Assembly: GCA_964342485.1 (NCBI GenBank)
Contig: CAYFFO010000004.1
Coordinates: forward strand, 31,291 to 95,290
Source: CAYFFO01 sp964342485
GTDB lineage: Bacteria; Chloroflexota; Dehalococcoidia; Lucifugimonadales; CAJWER01
Length of the DNA stretch: 64,000 nt
Direction: 5' to 3'
The notes under the pieces were generated by a model, which saw only the letters and a program-made list of their open reading frames with translations, was not told the DNA's origin and made no database searches. Each line of letters begins with the position of its first letter. Position 1 is the first letter of the stretch. A program made the position numbers and the translations under genes. This document shows positions 53,102 to 61,870 of the stretch, piece after piece.

Positions 53102-53420
53102 GATTATACTCCTTGACTTAAATATCTAGAATTATTGATTCAGGTAAATCTATCTCGAAAAATTACATTAATGGATTTTCTCAACTAATTAAATCAGAAA
53201 TGAAGAATTATCATTACCTTACTAGATAAATCTAATCTTCGCGGCGAAGTCTAACTAAGCATTCCCATTGGGTCAAGAGTCCGTAAAAATAAATTGGTAT
53301 ACCATAAAACTACTGATCCCAAGCGAATTTTAAGATATATAATTAAACTACTGAAACCTATTAAATAAACAAAAGCCAATCGTAGTCAATACAACCTACA
53401 ATCGTGTTAGGTCTAAATAA
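53102..53420. other. Divergent intergenic region between enolase-superfamily paralogue 2 and rsmG
   Basis: This 319-base gap separates divergent genes, so both promoters should be here. It contains a small hairpin CTTCG-CGG-CGAAG (53237-53249) with no T-run and the palindrome listed next. No gene or RNA is evident in the rest. Confidence 0.45.
53292..53304. promoter_or_regulatory. UxuR/ExuR-like GntR-family operator
   Basis: TGGTATACCA (53295-53304) is a perfect ten-base palindrome; with its left flank it reads AAATTGGTATACCA. The Escherichia coli ExuR/UxuR sites for hexuronate genes are close to AAATTGGTATACCAATTT, so 14 contiguous positions match on the left and the centre. It precedes a sugar-acid-dehydratase-like gene (minus strand, start at 53101), the kind of target such FCD-type GntR regulators control. 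No regulator gene is in the window. Confidence 0.5.
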
Positions 53421-54137
53421 ATGAAAAAACTAATAGATGGAAGCTCCGCATTAGGTATAAAACTAAATGACGAACAGTTAATACAATTCGAATTGTATTA
53501 TAAAGAATTAATTCAAAACAATCTTAGCTTTAATCTCACACGCGTCACAGACTATGAAGATGTTCAGACGAGACATTTTTTAGATTCCTTAAGCATCATG
53601 CTAATCTATCCAAAAGCAAATCTTAAATCAGGTATAAAGGTTATAGACATTGGAAGTGGGGCAGGGTTTCCTGGAATTCCTTTTAAAATCGCTTATCCAG
53701 AATCTGAAGTAACACTTCTCGAAGCAACCGGTAAAAAGGTACTGTTTCTTGAAAAAATGATTAAATTGCTCAATATAAAAGGCTTGACCGCAAAAAAAGG
53801 AAGAGCAGAAGAGGCTGGAAATATCAAAGATTATCGAGAAAACTTTGATCTAGTCTTATCCAGATCAGTTGCTAAACTTAATATTTTAGCGGAATTGACT
53901 ATCCCTTTCTGTAAAATTCGAGGAAATATAATACTACACAAAGGGAACGATGTGTCCCAAGAAATAGAATGTTCTGAAAAAGCAATCCGGATTTTAGGCG
54001 GTTCTTTGGCTAAAGTCATCAAATCGAATCTGCCTGGTCAATCTACTCCTCGTTCTCTAATATCAATCCGTAAAATTTTATCGACGAATACTCGATTCCC
54101 GAGACGAACAGGCATTCCCAAAAAACGTCCATTGTAA
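53421..54137 (+). CDS. rsmG: 16S rRNA (guanine527-N7)-methyltransferase
   Basis: RsmG (GidB) methylates N7 of G527 in 16S rRNA. The 238-residue protein has NLSFNLTRVTDYEDVQTRHFLDSL, then the SAM-binding VIDIGSGAGFPG (residues 74-85), and LLEATGKKVLFLEK and VLSRSVAKL, all family blocks. The C-terminal ~25 residues are a basic tail (RFPRRTGIPKKRPL), also usual. No clear ribosome-binding site precedes ATG 53421. It is 15 bases before the flippase-like gene. Confidence 0.95.
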   Translation: MKKLIDGSSALGIKLNDEQLIQFELYYKELIQNNLSFNLTRVTDYEDVQTRHFLDSLSIMLIYPKANLKSGIKVIDIGSGAGFPGIPFKIAYPESEVTLLEATGKKVLFLEKMIKLLNIKGLTAKKGRAEEAGNIKDYRENFDLVLSRSVAKLNILAELTIPFCKIRGNIILHKGNDVSQEIECSEKAIRILGGSLAKVIKSNLPGQSTPRSLISIRKILSTNTRFPRRTGIPKKRPL

Positions 54138-54152
54138 ATATAAGGAATTTAA

Positions 54153-55211
54153 TTGGAAGCTCCATCAAATAATTCCAATACAACCATTAAAAATAGTAGT
54201 TCGCTGAAATCTTTAGTTTCTCTGCCCACACTTGCTCTATTAACAATAGTAATTATATTCATTTGGTTCATATCAACCCAGTTTGACCTAGACTGGAAAA
54301 ACACCTGGATCAAAATAAAAAATATAGACAAGTTACTGTATATCTCCGCTCTAATTGCATATTATTCAAGCTTTATATTTAGAGGTAAAAGATGGAGGTG
54401 TCTGATCCAGAATGCCAATCTAGAATCAAGACCTAAAAGCACCCTGCCGTCCACATTGAAATTCTCCCAACTTATACTTATCGGATGGTTCGTAAACTCA
54501 ATCGCTTGGCTTAGGATCGGAGATGCCTATAGAGCTTATACTTTAACTCAAGAAACTAAAATAAATATAACTTCCAGCCTTGGAACAATAGTAGCAGAAC
54601 GGGTGACCGATTTGATCTGCATATTAATACTGCTTGTAGTGGGGATTACCTGGCTGTCAAATTCACACCAACTTACAGAAGCAGTCAATCTGATTAGCGT
54701 AGCTATACTTTTAACTATCCTATTGGTTCTTTCTCTATTAATTATCAAAAGATTCGGGAACCGTCTATCACAAAAACTCCCAACCAAGATAAGAAATCAC
54801 TATGAAATCATACATTCAGTGATCTTTGGTAGCTTGCAGCGTATGCCAACCATAATGATATATAGTCTCATTGCCTGGTTATGTGAAAGTGTCAGGCTTT
54901 ATCTGGTTCTTATGGCGCTTGATTTATCTATAACTTTACCATTAATTTTAATCGTGTCGCTTAGCCATGCGATATTGAGTATCATCCCTACTCCCGGTGG
55001 GGTTGGAGCAGTTGAACCTGGGGTCGCGAGTTTACTATTATTCGAATTGACTCAAAGTGATGCTTTATCAGTAGCATTGATAGACAGAACAATAACATAC
55101 CTTAGCGTCCTCATATTCGGTAGCATAAATCTAATCATGTGGAAATTTATACTATCTCGAACAGACCAACAAAAAGAGCCCGGTCTTTTCCATTACAATA
55201 AAAATAAATAG
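54153..55211 (+). CDS. UPF0104-type membrane protein (lysylphosphatidylglycerol-synthase TM-region family)
   Basis: A 352-residue polytopic protein with about eight membrane segments: near residues 25-45, 60-78, then several between 95 and 330. RGKRWRCLIQNAN, GWFVNSIAWLRIGDAYRAY, GTIVAERVTDL and TPGGVGAVEPGV are the conserved blocks of PF03706 (YbhN/AglD-like). Such proteins are thought to be lipid or polyprenyl-sugar flippases. It starts at TTG 54153 with AAGGA upstream. It follows rsmG, with no functional link evident. Confidence 0.83.
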   Translation: MEAPSNNSNTTIKNSSSLKSLVSLPTLALLTIVIIFIWFISTQFDLDWKNTWIKIKNIDKLLYISALIAYYSSFIFRGKRWRCLIQNANLESRPKSTLPSTLKFSQLILIGWFVNSIAWLRIGDAYRAYTLTQETKINITSSLGTIVAERVTDLICILILLVVGITWLSNSHQLTEAVNLISVAILLTILLVLSLLIIKRFGNRLSQKLPTKIRNHYEIIHSVIFGSLQRMPTIMIYSLIAWLCESVRLYLVLMALDLSITLPLILIVSLSHAILSIIPTPGGVGAVEPGVASLLLFELTQSDALSVALIDRTITYLSVLIFGSINLIMWKFILSRTDQQKEPGLFHYNKNK

Positions 55212-55229
55212 GTTTGTTAATTATCTGAT

Positions 55230-55415
55230 ATGCTATTCAAATTTAATCAGAATGATAATCAAAAGTATTATCTAAACAGATTTATATATAAAGTTCTTAG
55301 GATAAGATTTAAGGAAACTATAAAAGACATCTTACAAGTAAACCAATTGCCAGAAATCTTAATTATGGCAACGGGAAATCAACAAGGCTATATTATAGTA
55401 AAGAATAAGACATAA
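55230..55415 (+). CDS. Possible small protein
   Basis: A 61-codon frame, basic and Asn/Ile-rich, with no ribosome-binding site and no recognised motif. It lies between the flippase-like gene and ilvD, on the same strand. The codon content is like the A+T-rich noncoding DNA nearby, so it may not be a gene. Confidence 0.2.
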   Translation: MLFKFNQNDNQKYYLNRFIYKVLRIRFKETIKDILQVNQLPEILIMATGNQQGYIIVKNKT

Positions 55416-55470
55416 TTTAACTAAGATTATTGTGTGGTTTTATAAAACAATATGCATCTAGGAGTATCTC

Positions 55471-57156
55471 ATGACCACTAAACATAAACGTGATTTAAAA
55501 CGACATAGTAAAGTAGTTACAGATGGCCCAGACAGAGCTCCAGCTAGATCAATGTTACGTGCGGTTGGTCTTCAAGACGAAGATATGGAGAAGCCATTTG
55601 TTGCAATTGGAAACCTAGCAAGTGACGTCACACCTTGTAACGTACATCTGGATAGACTTGCCAAAAAGGTTAAAGAAGGAGTTAGAAAAGCTGACAGTGT
55701 TCCATTTATGTTTGGCACTATCACAATAAGTGATGGTATCTCAATGGGTACCGAAGGTATGAAGGCTTCATTAGTAAGTAGAGAGGTAATTGCAGATTCC
55801 ATTGAAACAGTTACCTTTGGTGAAAGTATGGATGCTCTTATCGTTGTAGCAGCATGTGACAAAAATATGCCCGGAGCAATGATGGCAATGGCCCGACTCA
55901 ATCGACCATCTATATTTTTCTACGGCGGTGCAATATTACCAGGTAATTTCCACGGGAAAGACGTCAATATCCAAGATATGTACGAAGCAGTAGGATCCTG
56001 GTCACAAGGTAAAATGAGTTTACAAGACCTTCTTAGTATGGAAAAAGTTGCTTGCCCTGGAGAAGGTGCCTGCTCGGGTATGTTCACCGCAAATACAATG
56101 TCTTCAGCAATAGAGGCTTTGGGAATGTCTATCCCAGGTGCAGCTTCAATTCCTGCAGTTGATCGCAGAAATGAAACCCTTGCAGTAGAATCTGGCAAGC
56201 TACTTTACAATCTTATATCAAATGATATCAAGCCTAGGGATATTATGACACGAAAGGCCTTCGAAAATGCTATTAGAGTTGTATTGGCCATGGGAGGATC
56301 AACCAACGCAGTTTTACATCTACTCGCAATCGCACATGAAGCAAAAGTCAAGATTAACATAGAAGACTTTGATCGTTTAAGTCAAGAAACTCCCTACTTA
56401 ACAGACCTACGGCCCGGGGGAAGGTTCGTGATGTCAGATATGGACAAAATTGGAGGGGTTCCTGTAGTAATGAATGAATTACTACATGCTGGGCTTCTTC
56501 ACGGAGACGAACTCACAATCACAGGTAAGACTATAAAAGAAAATCTCAAAAATTTTCATGATACTCCAGATAAATCTGTAGTATACCCAGTATCCTCCCC
56601 GCGTAAAAATACAGGAGGCCTCGTAATTCTCAAAGGCAATCTTGCTCCAGAAGGAGCCGTTATGAAAGTAGCCGGTACTTCTCATCTCAAACACAAGGGT
56701 CCAGCCAAGGTTTTTGACGGTGAACGTGCTGCGTTTGAATCCGTTACTAAAGGGAAGATCAAAGATGGCGATGTACTGGTTATACGTTATGAAGGTCCTA
56801 AAGGTGGTCCTGGAATGCAAGAAATGCTAGCAGTTACAGGAGCAATCATGGGACAGGGTCTAGGAGATAGCGTTCTACTAATGACAGATGGCAGATTCTC
56901 TGGTGCAACGTACGGACCTATGATAGGTCATGTGGCACCAGAAGCTCAGGTTGGAGGCCCAATAGCCTTAATCAATGATGGTGACACAATATCGATGGAT
57001 GTCGAAAATCGCGAACTCACCTTGCACGTACCTGATGAAGAACTTGAACAACGTAAACTCCAGTGGTCACCACGACCAACAAACCATCCTTCAGGAGTAT
57101 TGGCAAAATACGCTAAACTTGTCTCTTCTGCATCCAAGGGAGCTGTAACAACCTGA
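55471..57156 (+). CDS. ilvD: Dihydroxy-acid dehydratase
   Basis: IlvD dehydrates dihydroxy-acids to the 2-keto acids of Val, Ile and Leu, and needs an Fe-S cluster. The 561-residue protein has AIGNLASDVTPCNVHL, VVAACDKNMPGAMM, CPGEGACSGMFTANTM and DGRFSGATYGPMIGHVAPEA. The three cluster-binding Cys are thus at TPCN, ACDKN and GACSG. TAGGAG is eight bases before ATG. It stands alone, converging with the TPR lipoprotein gene; no other ilv gene is in the window. Confidence 0.96.
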   Translation: MTTKHKRDLKRHSKVVTDGPDRAPARSMLRAVGLQDEDMEKPFVAIGNLASDVTPCNVHLDRLAKKVKEGVRKADSVPFMFGTITISDGISMGTEGMKASLVSREVIADSIETVTFGESMDALIVVAACDKNMPGAMMAMARLNRPSIFFYGGAILPGNFHGKDVNIQDMYEAVGSWSQGKMSLQDLLSMEKVACPGEGACSGMFTANTMSSAIEALGMSIPGAASIPAVDRRNETLAVESGKLLYNLISNDIKPRDIMTRKAFENAIRVVLAMGGSTNAVLHLLAIAHEAKVKINIEDFDRLSQETPYLTDLRPGGRFVMSDMDKIGGVPVVMNELLHAGLLHGDELTITGKTIKENLKNFHDTPDKSVVYPVSSPRKNTGGLVILKGNLAPEGAVMKVAGTSHLKHKGPAKVFDGERAAFESVTKGKIKDGDVLVIRYEGPKGGPGMQEMLAVTGAIMGQGLGDSVLLMTDGRFSGATYGPMIGHVAPEAQVGGPIALINDGDTISMDVENRELTLHVPDEELEQRKLQWSPRPTNHPSGVLAKYAKLVSSASKGAVTT

Positions 57157-57215
57157 TATCTGGGATTTTAGTAACTGTTTCTTCAATTAGATAAAGCTTT
57201 TTACAGAATATGTTG

Positions 57216-59036
57216 CTATTTTTTTATTCTAGCTACTTCAAGCATAGTATCTAAAAGAAACTTGTTGAAACCGAGGCTAATGGCTATATTTGCGTCAATA
57301 TCTGATTCCTCATACAACCCAGTAGCAGCTTGTGCAACAGACCTCCCAGCAAAAAGATCAGGATCTTGACGGTTAAAATCGATTGCATTGGAATAATCCT
57401 TTATTGCTTCTTCAAATCTACCCAATGATCTTAAAACGTCTCCACGTTTCTTTAATACAAGTGATACTGCAATATACCCTTTTTGATCTGCAGGGAAAAT
57501 CTGGATTAAATACTTTAAATCTATCAATGATTCTGTCAGCTTATCAAAAGCTGAGTTGATATTATCTTCTTCAATAGCCGATAAAGCTAAATGATATTTT
57601 GCTTCCCCTCGCCCCCTGTAGCCAGAAGCAATATTATCGTCAATACTTATGGCACTCGAATAGTCGGTGATTGCTTCATCAAATTTAAGGAGGTTTTTGA
57701 AAACATCTCCTCTACCTACAAGCGCAATTGTATCATCAGGGCTAGAAGATAAAACCAAGTTGAAATCTTCTAATGCCTTAGAATTATTTCCATTTTTTAA
57801 ATATTCCAATCCACGAGCCAATCTTGCAGAAACATTACCTGGTTCAAGCGCTAATAAATTTGTGTGTTCACTTATAGGATCTCGACGAGTAAGCCCTTGT
57901 AAATATCGAAAATCTAATACTGCCCTATCGTAATGACCAAGGTAGTAAAGAGCTTTACCTCTGCCAAGCAGTGCCTCTGTATTCTGAGTATCAAAACTTA
58001 AAGCCAGATCATAGTTACCTATTGCCATTTCCAATTCGCCCGTTTCTCTACGAAGATTTCCAAACTTTACAAAAGCTTTAGGATTCTCAAAGTCAAGTGA
58101 TATTGCTTTTTCCAAATCAAGGATGGCTTCTTCAATTTGACCCATTTCTCTTTTCAAATCGCCACGTTCAACAAGAGTTTTTACGTCGTAAGGTTCCCAT
58201 TCCAAAACTAGGTTGAAATCTGAAAGTGCATCGTTATAGAGTTTTGCAGCTTTAAATGCTGTAGCTCTATCAAAAAATAATGACGGGGTATCTTCTTGCA
58301 AATTAATTGCTCTATTAAAATCATCAATAGCTTTATCAGGGTTACCCATTATCAATAACGCTTTACCGCGATATGTGTAAACAAGACTGTTATCAGGATT
58401 CAATTGAGCCGCCAAGTTAAAATCAATCATTGCCTCAGCCGGCTGGTTTACAAGAGCATTATAATTCCCATAACTTACATCATTAGTTAAATTCATTAAT
58501 GCGAATCCTCTTCGCAAATATGAATATCCATCTTTAGGTTGTAAATCTATAGCCTGCGTAAAACTATCTATAGCTTCTTGGTAAAGCTCAGCGTTACTCA
58601 GTGCCACGCCTAGCCAATAATGAGCTTCTGCGTTTGAAGGATCAAGTGTTACTAATAATCTGTAATTATCAATAGTTTTCTTACAAGCTGGACCAGGACG
58701 GCATTTTTGTGGACGCTCTTGGTCTACTCCCCAAGTGCTAATAATTCTATAAGCTTCTCCTCTTTTTAAAAGAACCTCACGACTATTCTTAAAACGCTTC
58801 AAATCTAATACCTGAGCTTCATTAAAATTCCTTATGGCTGAAGAGTAATCTCTGTTATTAAAACTTTCAGTCCCCTTAGATACTAAATCAGTGAATACGT
58901 CTATTGTTTCTTTATCTGATATATCATTATCAATTTCTTCAACCATGGAAGTGCCAGTACAGGCAATGATTATTATGATAAATCCTAGCATTAAAAGGAT
59001 TATCCGAATTTTTGCTGTGCAAAAGGCTTTATACAC
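57216..59036 (-). CDS. TPR-repeat lipoprotein
   Basis: A 606-residue exported protein. The N-terminus has a hydrophobic segment (about residues 11-25, LLMLGFIIIII) ending in IACTG, a lipobox, so it is probably anchored by a diacylglycerol. The body is at least ten TPR units of 34 residues with recurring A-x-x-D-F-N-x-A-I-x-L-x-P and LxRG patterns (for example FDRATAFKAAKLYNDAL). GTG 59036 is preceded by GGAG. TPR lipoproteins organise envelope complexes, but no partner is evident. It follows the kinase gene by 74 bases on the same strand. Confidence 0.85.
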   Translation of the reverse strand: MYKAFCTAKIRIILLMLGFIIIIIACTGTSMVEEIDNDISDKETIDVFTDLVSKGTESFNNRDYSSAIRNFNEAQVLDLKRFKNSREVLLKRGEAYRIISTWGVDQERPQKCRPGPACKKTIDNYRLLVTLDPSNAEAHYWLGVALSNAELYQEAIDSFTQAIDLQPKDGYSYLRRGFALMNLTNDVSYGNYNALVNQPAEAMIDFNLAAQLNPDNSLVYTYRGKALLIMGNPDKAIDDFNRAINLQEDTPSLFFDRATAFKAAKLYNDALSDFNLVLEWEPYDVKTLVERGDLKREMGQIEEAILDLEKAISLDFENPKAFVKFGNLRRETGELEMAIGNYDLALSFDTQNTEALLGRGKALYYLGHYDRAVLDFRYLQGLTRRDPISEHTNLLALEPGNVSARLARGLEYLKNGNNSKALEDFNLVLSSSPDDTIALVGRGDVFKNLLKFDEAITDYSSAISIDDNIASGYRGRGEAKYHLALSAIEEDNINSAFDKLTESLIDLKYLIQIFPADQKGYIAVSLVLKKRGDVLRSLGRFEEAIKDYSNAIDFNRQDPDLFAGRSVAQAATGLYEESDIDANIAISLGFNKFLLDTMLEVARIKK

Positions 59037-59110
59037 TTACAACTCCATTACATTTTAGATATATTGAAAAAAGGAATACATCCCAAATACTTATGACATT
59101 TTTCGCTTTG

Positions 59111-59803
59111 TCAATCTCTATCGATGCTTTGACGAGTCTGAATCCTCAACTGGTCTCTTTGGGTTAAATGTGGTAAATACTTTGCAACGAATTCTTCTAA
59201 AGTTTGGTCTGGAGAAGGTGTTGAAGTATCAAGGGAAAATTTGTATCTTAATAGTGAATGATTAAAGTGATATTCAAATCGTTCGAGAACTTTTTCCACA
59301 TCTTCGTCCTTAACCACAGTCCGGTCATGTGGATCACTTCGCATTCTATCTCTTATCACTTCAGGACTCGCTTGTAATAACACGAGAACTGTGTCATCGG
59401 CACGTTCCAATATTTCAGCTTCTATATGTCTGCAGAAAGATTCTCTATCTCCGTATTCACCTTTACTTCCATATCCATAATAGAGCGGCGCATAGACAGC
59501 TTCTTCTATATGAAATCCAACAAGAATATGATCACTATCACGATAAAGCATTGGCGCTAAATGATAAGAAAATTGGTATCTCTGAAACATTTCTTTCAGC
59601 TCAGGTCCCAAAGACATAAACTTGTCTAGATCCTTTTGAGAAATTTCATCCCAGTGGCCCACCCAAGGCAGGGTGAAATGATCATGATACTGTACAATCC
59701 CCAATGGAGTAGGTTGTCCCATAAGCCTATCTCTCCACTCAACTATTTTTTTAACCAAGGTCGACTTTCCAGAATACTCAGAACCTACTAGTATTAGTCT
59801 CAT
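59111..59803 (-). CDS. P-loop nucleotide/nucleoside kinase-like protein
   Basis: A 230-residue protein with Walker A GSEYSGKST at residues 8-16, a hydrophobic strand ending DHILVGFH, and a candidate lid RDRMRSDPHDR. The layout resembles deoxynucleoside or thymidylate kinases (ATP loop, substrate pocket with YQFSYHLAPMLYRD, lid), but the match is not close enough to name a substrate. GGGGG is a few bases before ATG 59803. It is cotranscribed with the TPR lipoprotein (74-base gap) and lies downstream of the palindrome at 60022. Confidence 0.7.
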   Translation of the reverse strand: MRLILVGSEYSGKSTLVKKIVEWRDRLMGQPTPLGIVQYHDHFTLPWVGHWDEISQKDLDKFMSLGPELKEMFQRYQFSYHLAPMLYRDSDHILVGFHIEEAVYAPLYYGYGSKGEYGDRESFCRHIEAEILERADDTVLVLLQASPEVIRDRMRSDPHDRTVVKDEDVEKVLERFEYHFNHSLLRYKFSLDTSTPSPDQTLEEFVAKYLPHLTQRDQLRIQTRQSIDRD

Positions 59804-60007
59804 ACAACATCCCCCTTGTTTAAACTTTTACAAATCAAACATACAATACAAATACTCGGGTAGTTTATATGCATCCAATAAGGTATATTTTAATAAGCAT
59901 ACACATAATTAAGAACACCAGCTTATCTTAAAACTAATTTTACAGTATTTTCTCAAACAAACCGTAACATGGAATTATAAGTGTAACTAACCGATTCTCT
60001 ATATCAA

Positions 60008-60013
60008 TATAAT
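60008..60013 (+). promoter_or_regulatory. Candidate -10 box before tRNA-Gln
   Basis: TATAAT at 60008-60013 would start transcription near 60020, right at the palindrome, giving a 40-base leader before the tRNA. No good -35 is found (TAACTA-like at 59985). Confidence 0.3.
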
Positions 60014-60021
60014 CGCTAAAT

Positions 60022-60038
60022 TTGATAATAATTATCAA
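60022..60038. promoter_or_regulatory. Fur-box-like perfect palindrome
   Basis: TTGATAATAATTATCAA is a perfect 8-1-8 palindrome. Its inner 15 bases are an exact match to the 7-1-7 Bacillus subtilis Fur consensus TGATAATNATTATCA. It lies 20 bases before tRNA-Gln and 218 bases before the minus-strand kinase gene. The site is seen directly; that Fur binds it, and which gene it controls, is inferred. Confidence 0.5.
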
Positions 60039-60058
60039 GGTATTTTTTGGACAATCTA

Positions 60059-60132
60059 TGCTCGGTGGTGTAGTGGTAACACGAAGGACTTTGAATCCTT
60101 AATCCCAGGTTCGAACCCTGGCCGAGCAGCCA
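60059..60132 (+). tRNA. tRNA-Gln (anticodon TTG), CCA encoded
   Basis: Acceptor TGCTCGG pairs perfectly with CCGAGCA, discriminator G, CCA at 60130-60132. The anticodon stem AAGGA/TCCTT encloses CTTTGAA, anticodon TTG. The D arm is short (GTGTAGTGGTAACAC), the T arm CCAGG-TTCGAAC-CCTGG. Confidence 0.95.
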
Positions 60133-60232
60133 ATAATTGAAGATATATGACATTAAATACTAGAAGTACAAAAGTTTTTGTTATAAGCAACCCGTAATAG
60201 ATTTTTCAAAATATATCAATACAAACAATCTT

Positions 60233-60254
60233 GGAGCATTTAAACAAATACTCC
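60233..60254. repeat. Imperfect hairpin between tRNA-Gln and ccmE
   Basis: GGAG-C-ATTT (60233-60241) pairs with AAAT-A-CTCC (60246-60254), eight pairs with one mismatch and a four-base loop. It lies between converging units and could help ending transcription, but no T-run follows on either strand. Confidence 0.3.
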
Positions 60255-60271
60255 GACTGATTCGACTCACA

Positions 60272-60724
60272 CTAGTCCATTGCAATATATTTTGAAGGAC
60301 ATTTAACTATCACATTATGACTACTAAATATACCTTCTGAGCTAAATGTACCTTCAAGAATTAGCTCAGAATGTTCGTTGAAAAAAAGATCAGGAATTAC
60401 ACCTTCATGCTGAGCTGTAATCCTGTCTGTACCATCGCTAATCGCAAATGTGGCTAATATTGAATTATCATCTCTGGCAAATGAATCCTTGACCAATTTA
60501 CCGTTAACCCTGAACACTTCATCATCGCTCCGATTGTCAAGACTCAGCAGTTCTCCTACTGTAAGGTAATAAACAGCAGCCCCTTGAAAAGCATTGAAAG
60601 CAAAATACCCTAAAGCCAACACTAAAACAAAGACTGCCAAGAAAATTTTGAATCGGTTAGCAAACAGGACAGAATTAGCTATATCTGAATTATTATCAGA
60701 AGTTGACAAACCAGGTTTGGACAT
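60272..60724 (-). CDS. ccmE: Cytochrome c maturation protein CcmE, Cys-type
   Basis: CcmE is the membrane-anchored heme carrier of cytochrome c maturation. The 150-residue protein has one N-terminal membrane segment (about residues 24-45), then an OB-fold with VYYLTVGELL, VNGKLVKDS, EGVIPDLFFN and GTFSSEGIFSSHNVIVKC. The heme-binding His of the classic H-x-x-x-Y motif is a Cys here: CPSKY, C142 and Y146. C-x-x-x-Y CcmE proteins are known from archaea and Desulfovibrio. It overlaps ccmD by one base (TAATG). Confidence 0.9.
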   Translation of the reverse strand: MSKPGLSTSDNNSDIANSVLFANRFKIFLAVFVLVLALGYFAFNAFQGAAVYYLTVGELLSLDNRSDDEVFRVNGKLVKDSFARDDNSILATFAISDGTDRITAQHEGVIPDLFFNEHSELILEGTFSSEGIFSSHNVIVKCPSKYIAMD

Positions 60725-61059
60725 TAATCTTTCCCTGTTAATATGCGATTTTCTTCTATCATATTCTTCAATATTGCAATTTCACGGTTCAATTCTTTCT
60801 GGCGGCGTGCAATCAAAAATACATAGGCAAAGAAACCTAACCATGTAATTGCAAATACAGCAAAAAGAAAACCAAGATTTGCTTCGGGATCCGATTGTTG
60901 TTGACCCGTTTCTTGTCCTAGGTAAACTCGATCATCTATAGTTAAAGTATCACTATTTTCAGTAGCATTAACGGCAATTGGGACAATCAGAAAAGATACT
61001 ATTATAAAAGCAAGAATTATTTTGAGTGAAGTATTAGGTTGTTTGTCTATATAGTTCAT
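60724..61059 (-). CDS. CcmD-like protein
   Basis: A 111-residue protein with a signal-like hydrophobic segment (residues 13-31), an acidic linker, a second membrane segment (FLFAVFAITWLGFFAYVFLI, split at ~64-83) and a basic helical tail RRQKELNREIAILKNMIEEN. The pattern of a membrane segment followed by a coiled, basic tail marks the CcmD alternative family. CcmD holds CcmC and CcmE together when heme is loaded. Its start lies inside ccmC (26-base overlap) and it overlaps ccmE, so the order ccmC-ccmD-ccmE is one tightly coupled operon. It is longer than typical CcmD because of the N-terminal segment. Confidence 0.8.
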   Translation of the reverse strand: MNYIDKQPNTSLKIILAFIIVSFLIVPIAVNATENSDTLTIDDRVYLGQETGQQQSDPEANLGFLFAVFAITWLGFFAYVFLIARRQKELNREIAILKNMIEENRILTGKD

Positions 61060-61723
61060 TTAATGCAGATTCTGACCTCCGAAGATTATAACTCTGATTC
61101 AATAAGACCAAATATAAAAATGTGAAAGCGAGAAGTGCAACCCTCACAGTGATCCACATACTCGAATCTAGTGCTCCAGGTTCAGACAAAGGACCCATAT
61201 TCATAGGTGGATGCACACTGCGCCACCATTCAGTAGCCATGTAAATTATTGGAGTATCTATTGCTCCAATTAAAGCAACTACCGCTCCATATCTAGCACC
61301 CTGAGCTCCTTTAGGACCATATGCTCGAACCATCAGGTACCCTACATAAATAAACCACAGGATTAAAGTAGTAGTCAGGCGAGGGTCCCAGGTCCACCAA
61401 ACACCCCAAACCGGTCGTGTCCACAATATACCCGTGACTAGAAGTAAGGAAATAAGCAGAGTGCCTAACTCTGCTGTTGCATAAGCAATATTATCCCATT
61501 TTTCCTTTTTGGTAATCAAATACAAAACGCTGAAAATCGCTACAAGTACTATCGAGATCATACCAATCCATGCCAATGGAAGATGGTAGTAGAATATCCT
61601 CTGAGACACACCCAGATTTTGTTCAGTTGGCACCCAAAAAAAGATCAAATACAGCACAAGCCCCATTATAACAGTGCTAGCTATTATGAGAATATCTGGT
61701 GTAGCTTTTCTAAATAATTTCAA
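61034..61723 (-). CDS. ccmC: Heme exporter/attachment protein CcmC
   Basis: CcmC attaches heme to CcmE. The 229-residue protein has six membrane segments and the heme-handling tryptophan-rich motif VWWTWDPRLT. Candidate axial His are in FYYHLPLAW and in the loop SVHPPMN. WVPTEQNLGVSQRIFY is the usual first loop. Length matches CcmC rather than the larger CcmF. The likely start is TTG 61723. Other ccm genes (A, B, F, G, H) are not next to it: upstream lies enolase-superfamily paralogue 3, and downstream of ccmE a tRNA. Confidence 0.92.
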   Translation of the reverse strand: MKLFRKATPDILIIASTVIMGLVLYLIFFWVPTEQNLGVSQRIFYYHLPLAWIGMISIVLVAIFSVLYLITKKEKWDNIAYATAELGTLLISLLLVTGILWTRPVWGVWWTWDPRLTTTLILWFIYVGYLMVRAYGPKGAQGARYGAVVALIGAIDTPIIYMATEWWRSVHPPMNMGPLSEPGALDSSMWITVRVALLAFTFLYLVLLNQSYNLRRSESALNELYRQTT

Positions 61724-61870
61724 ACAAAACCACCCATCAAAGTTGGTACTGATACAAATTATAACTTTGGCCTATGCCTAAAATTTATCACACATTAAAT
61801 CATATAAACAATAAATCCACGATTAATGAATAGTCATGTCAGTCTAATAGCTGATATGTGACTAATGTTA

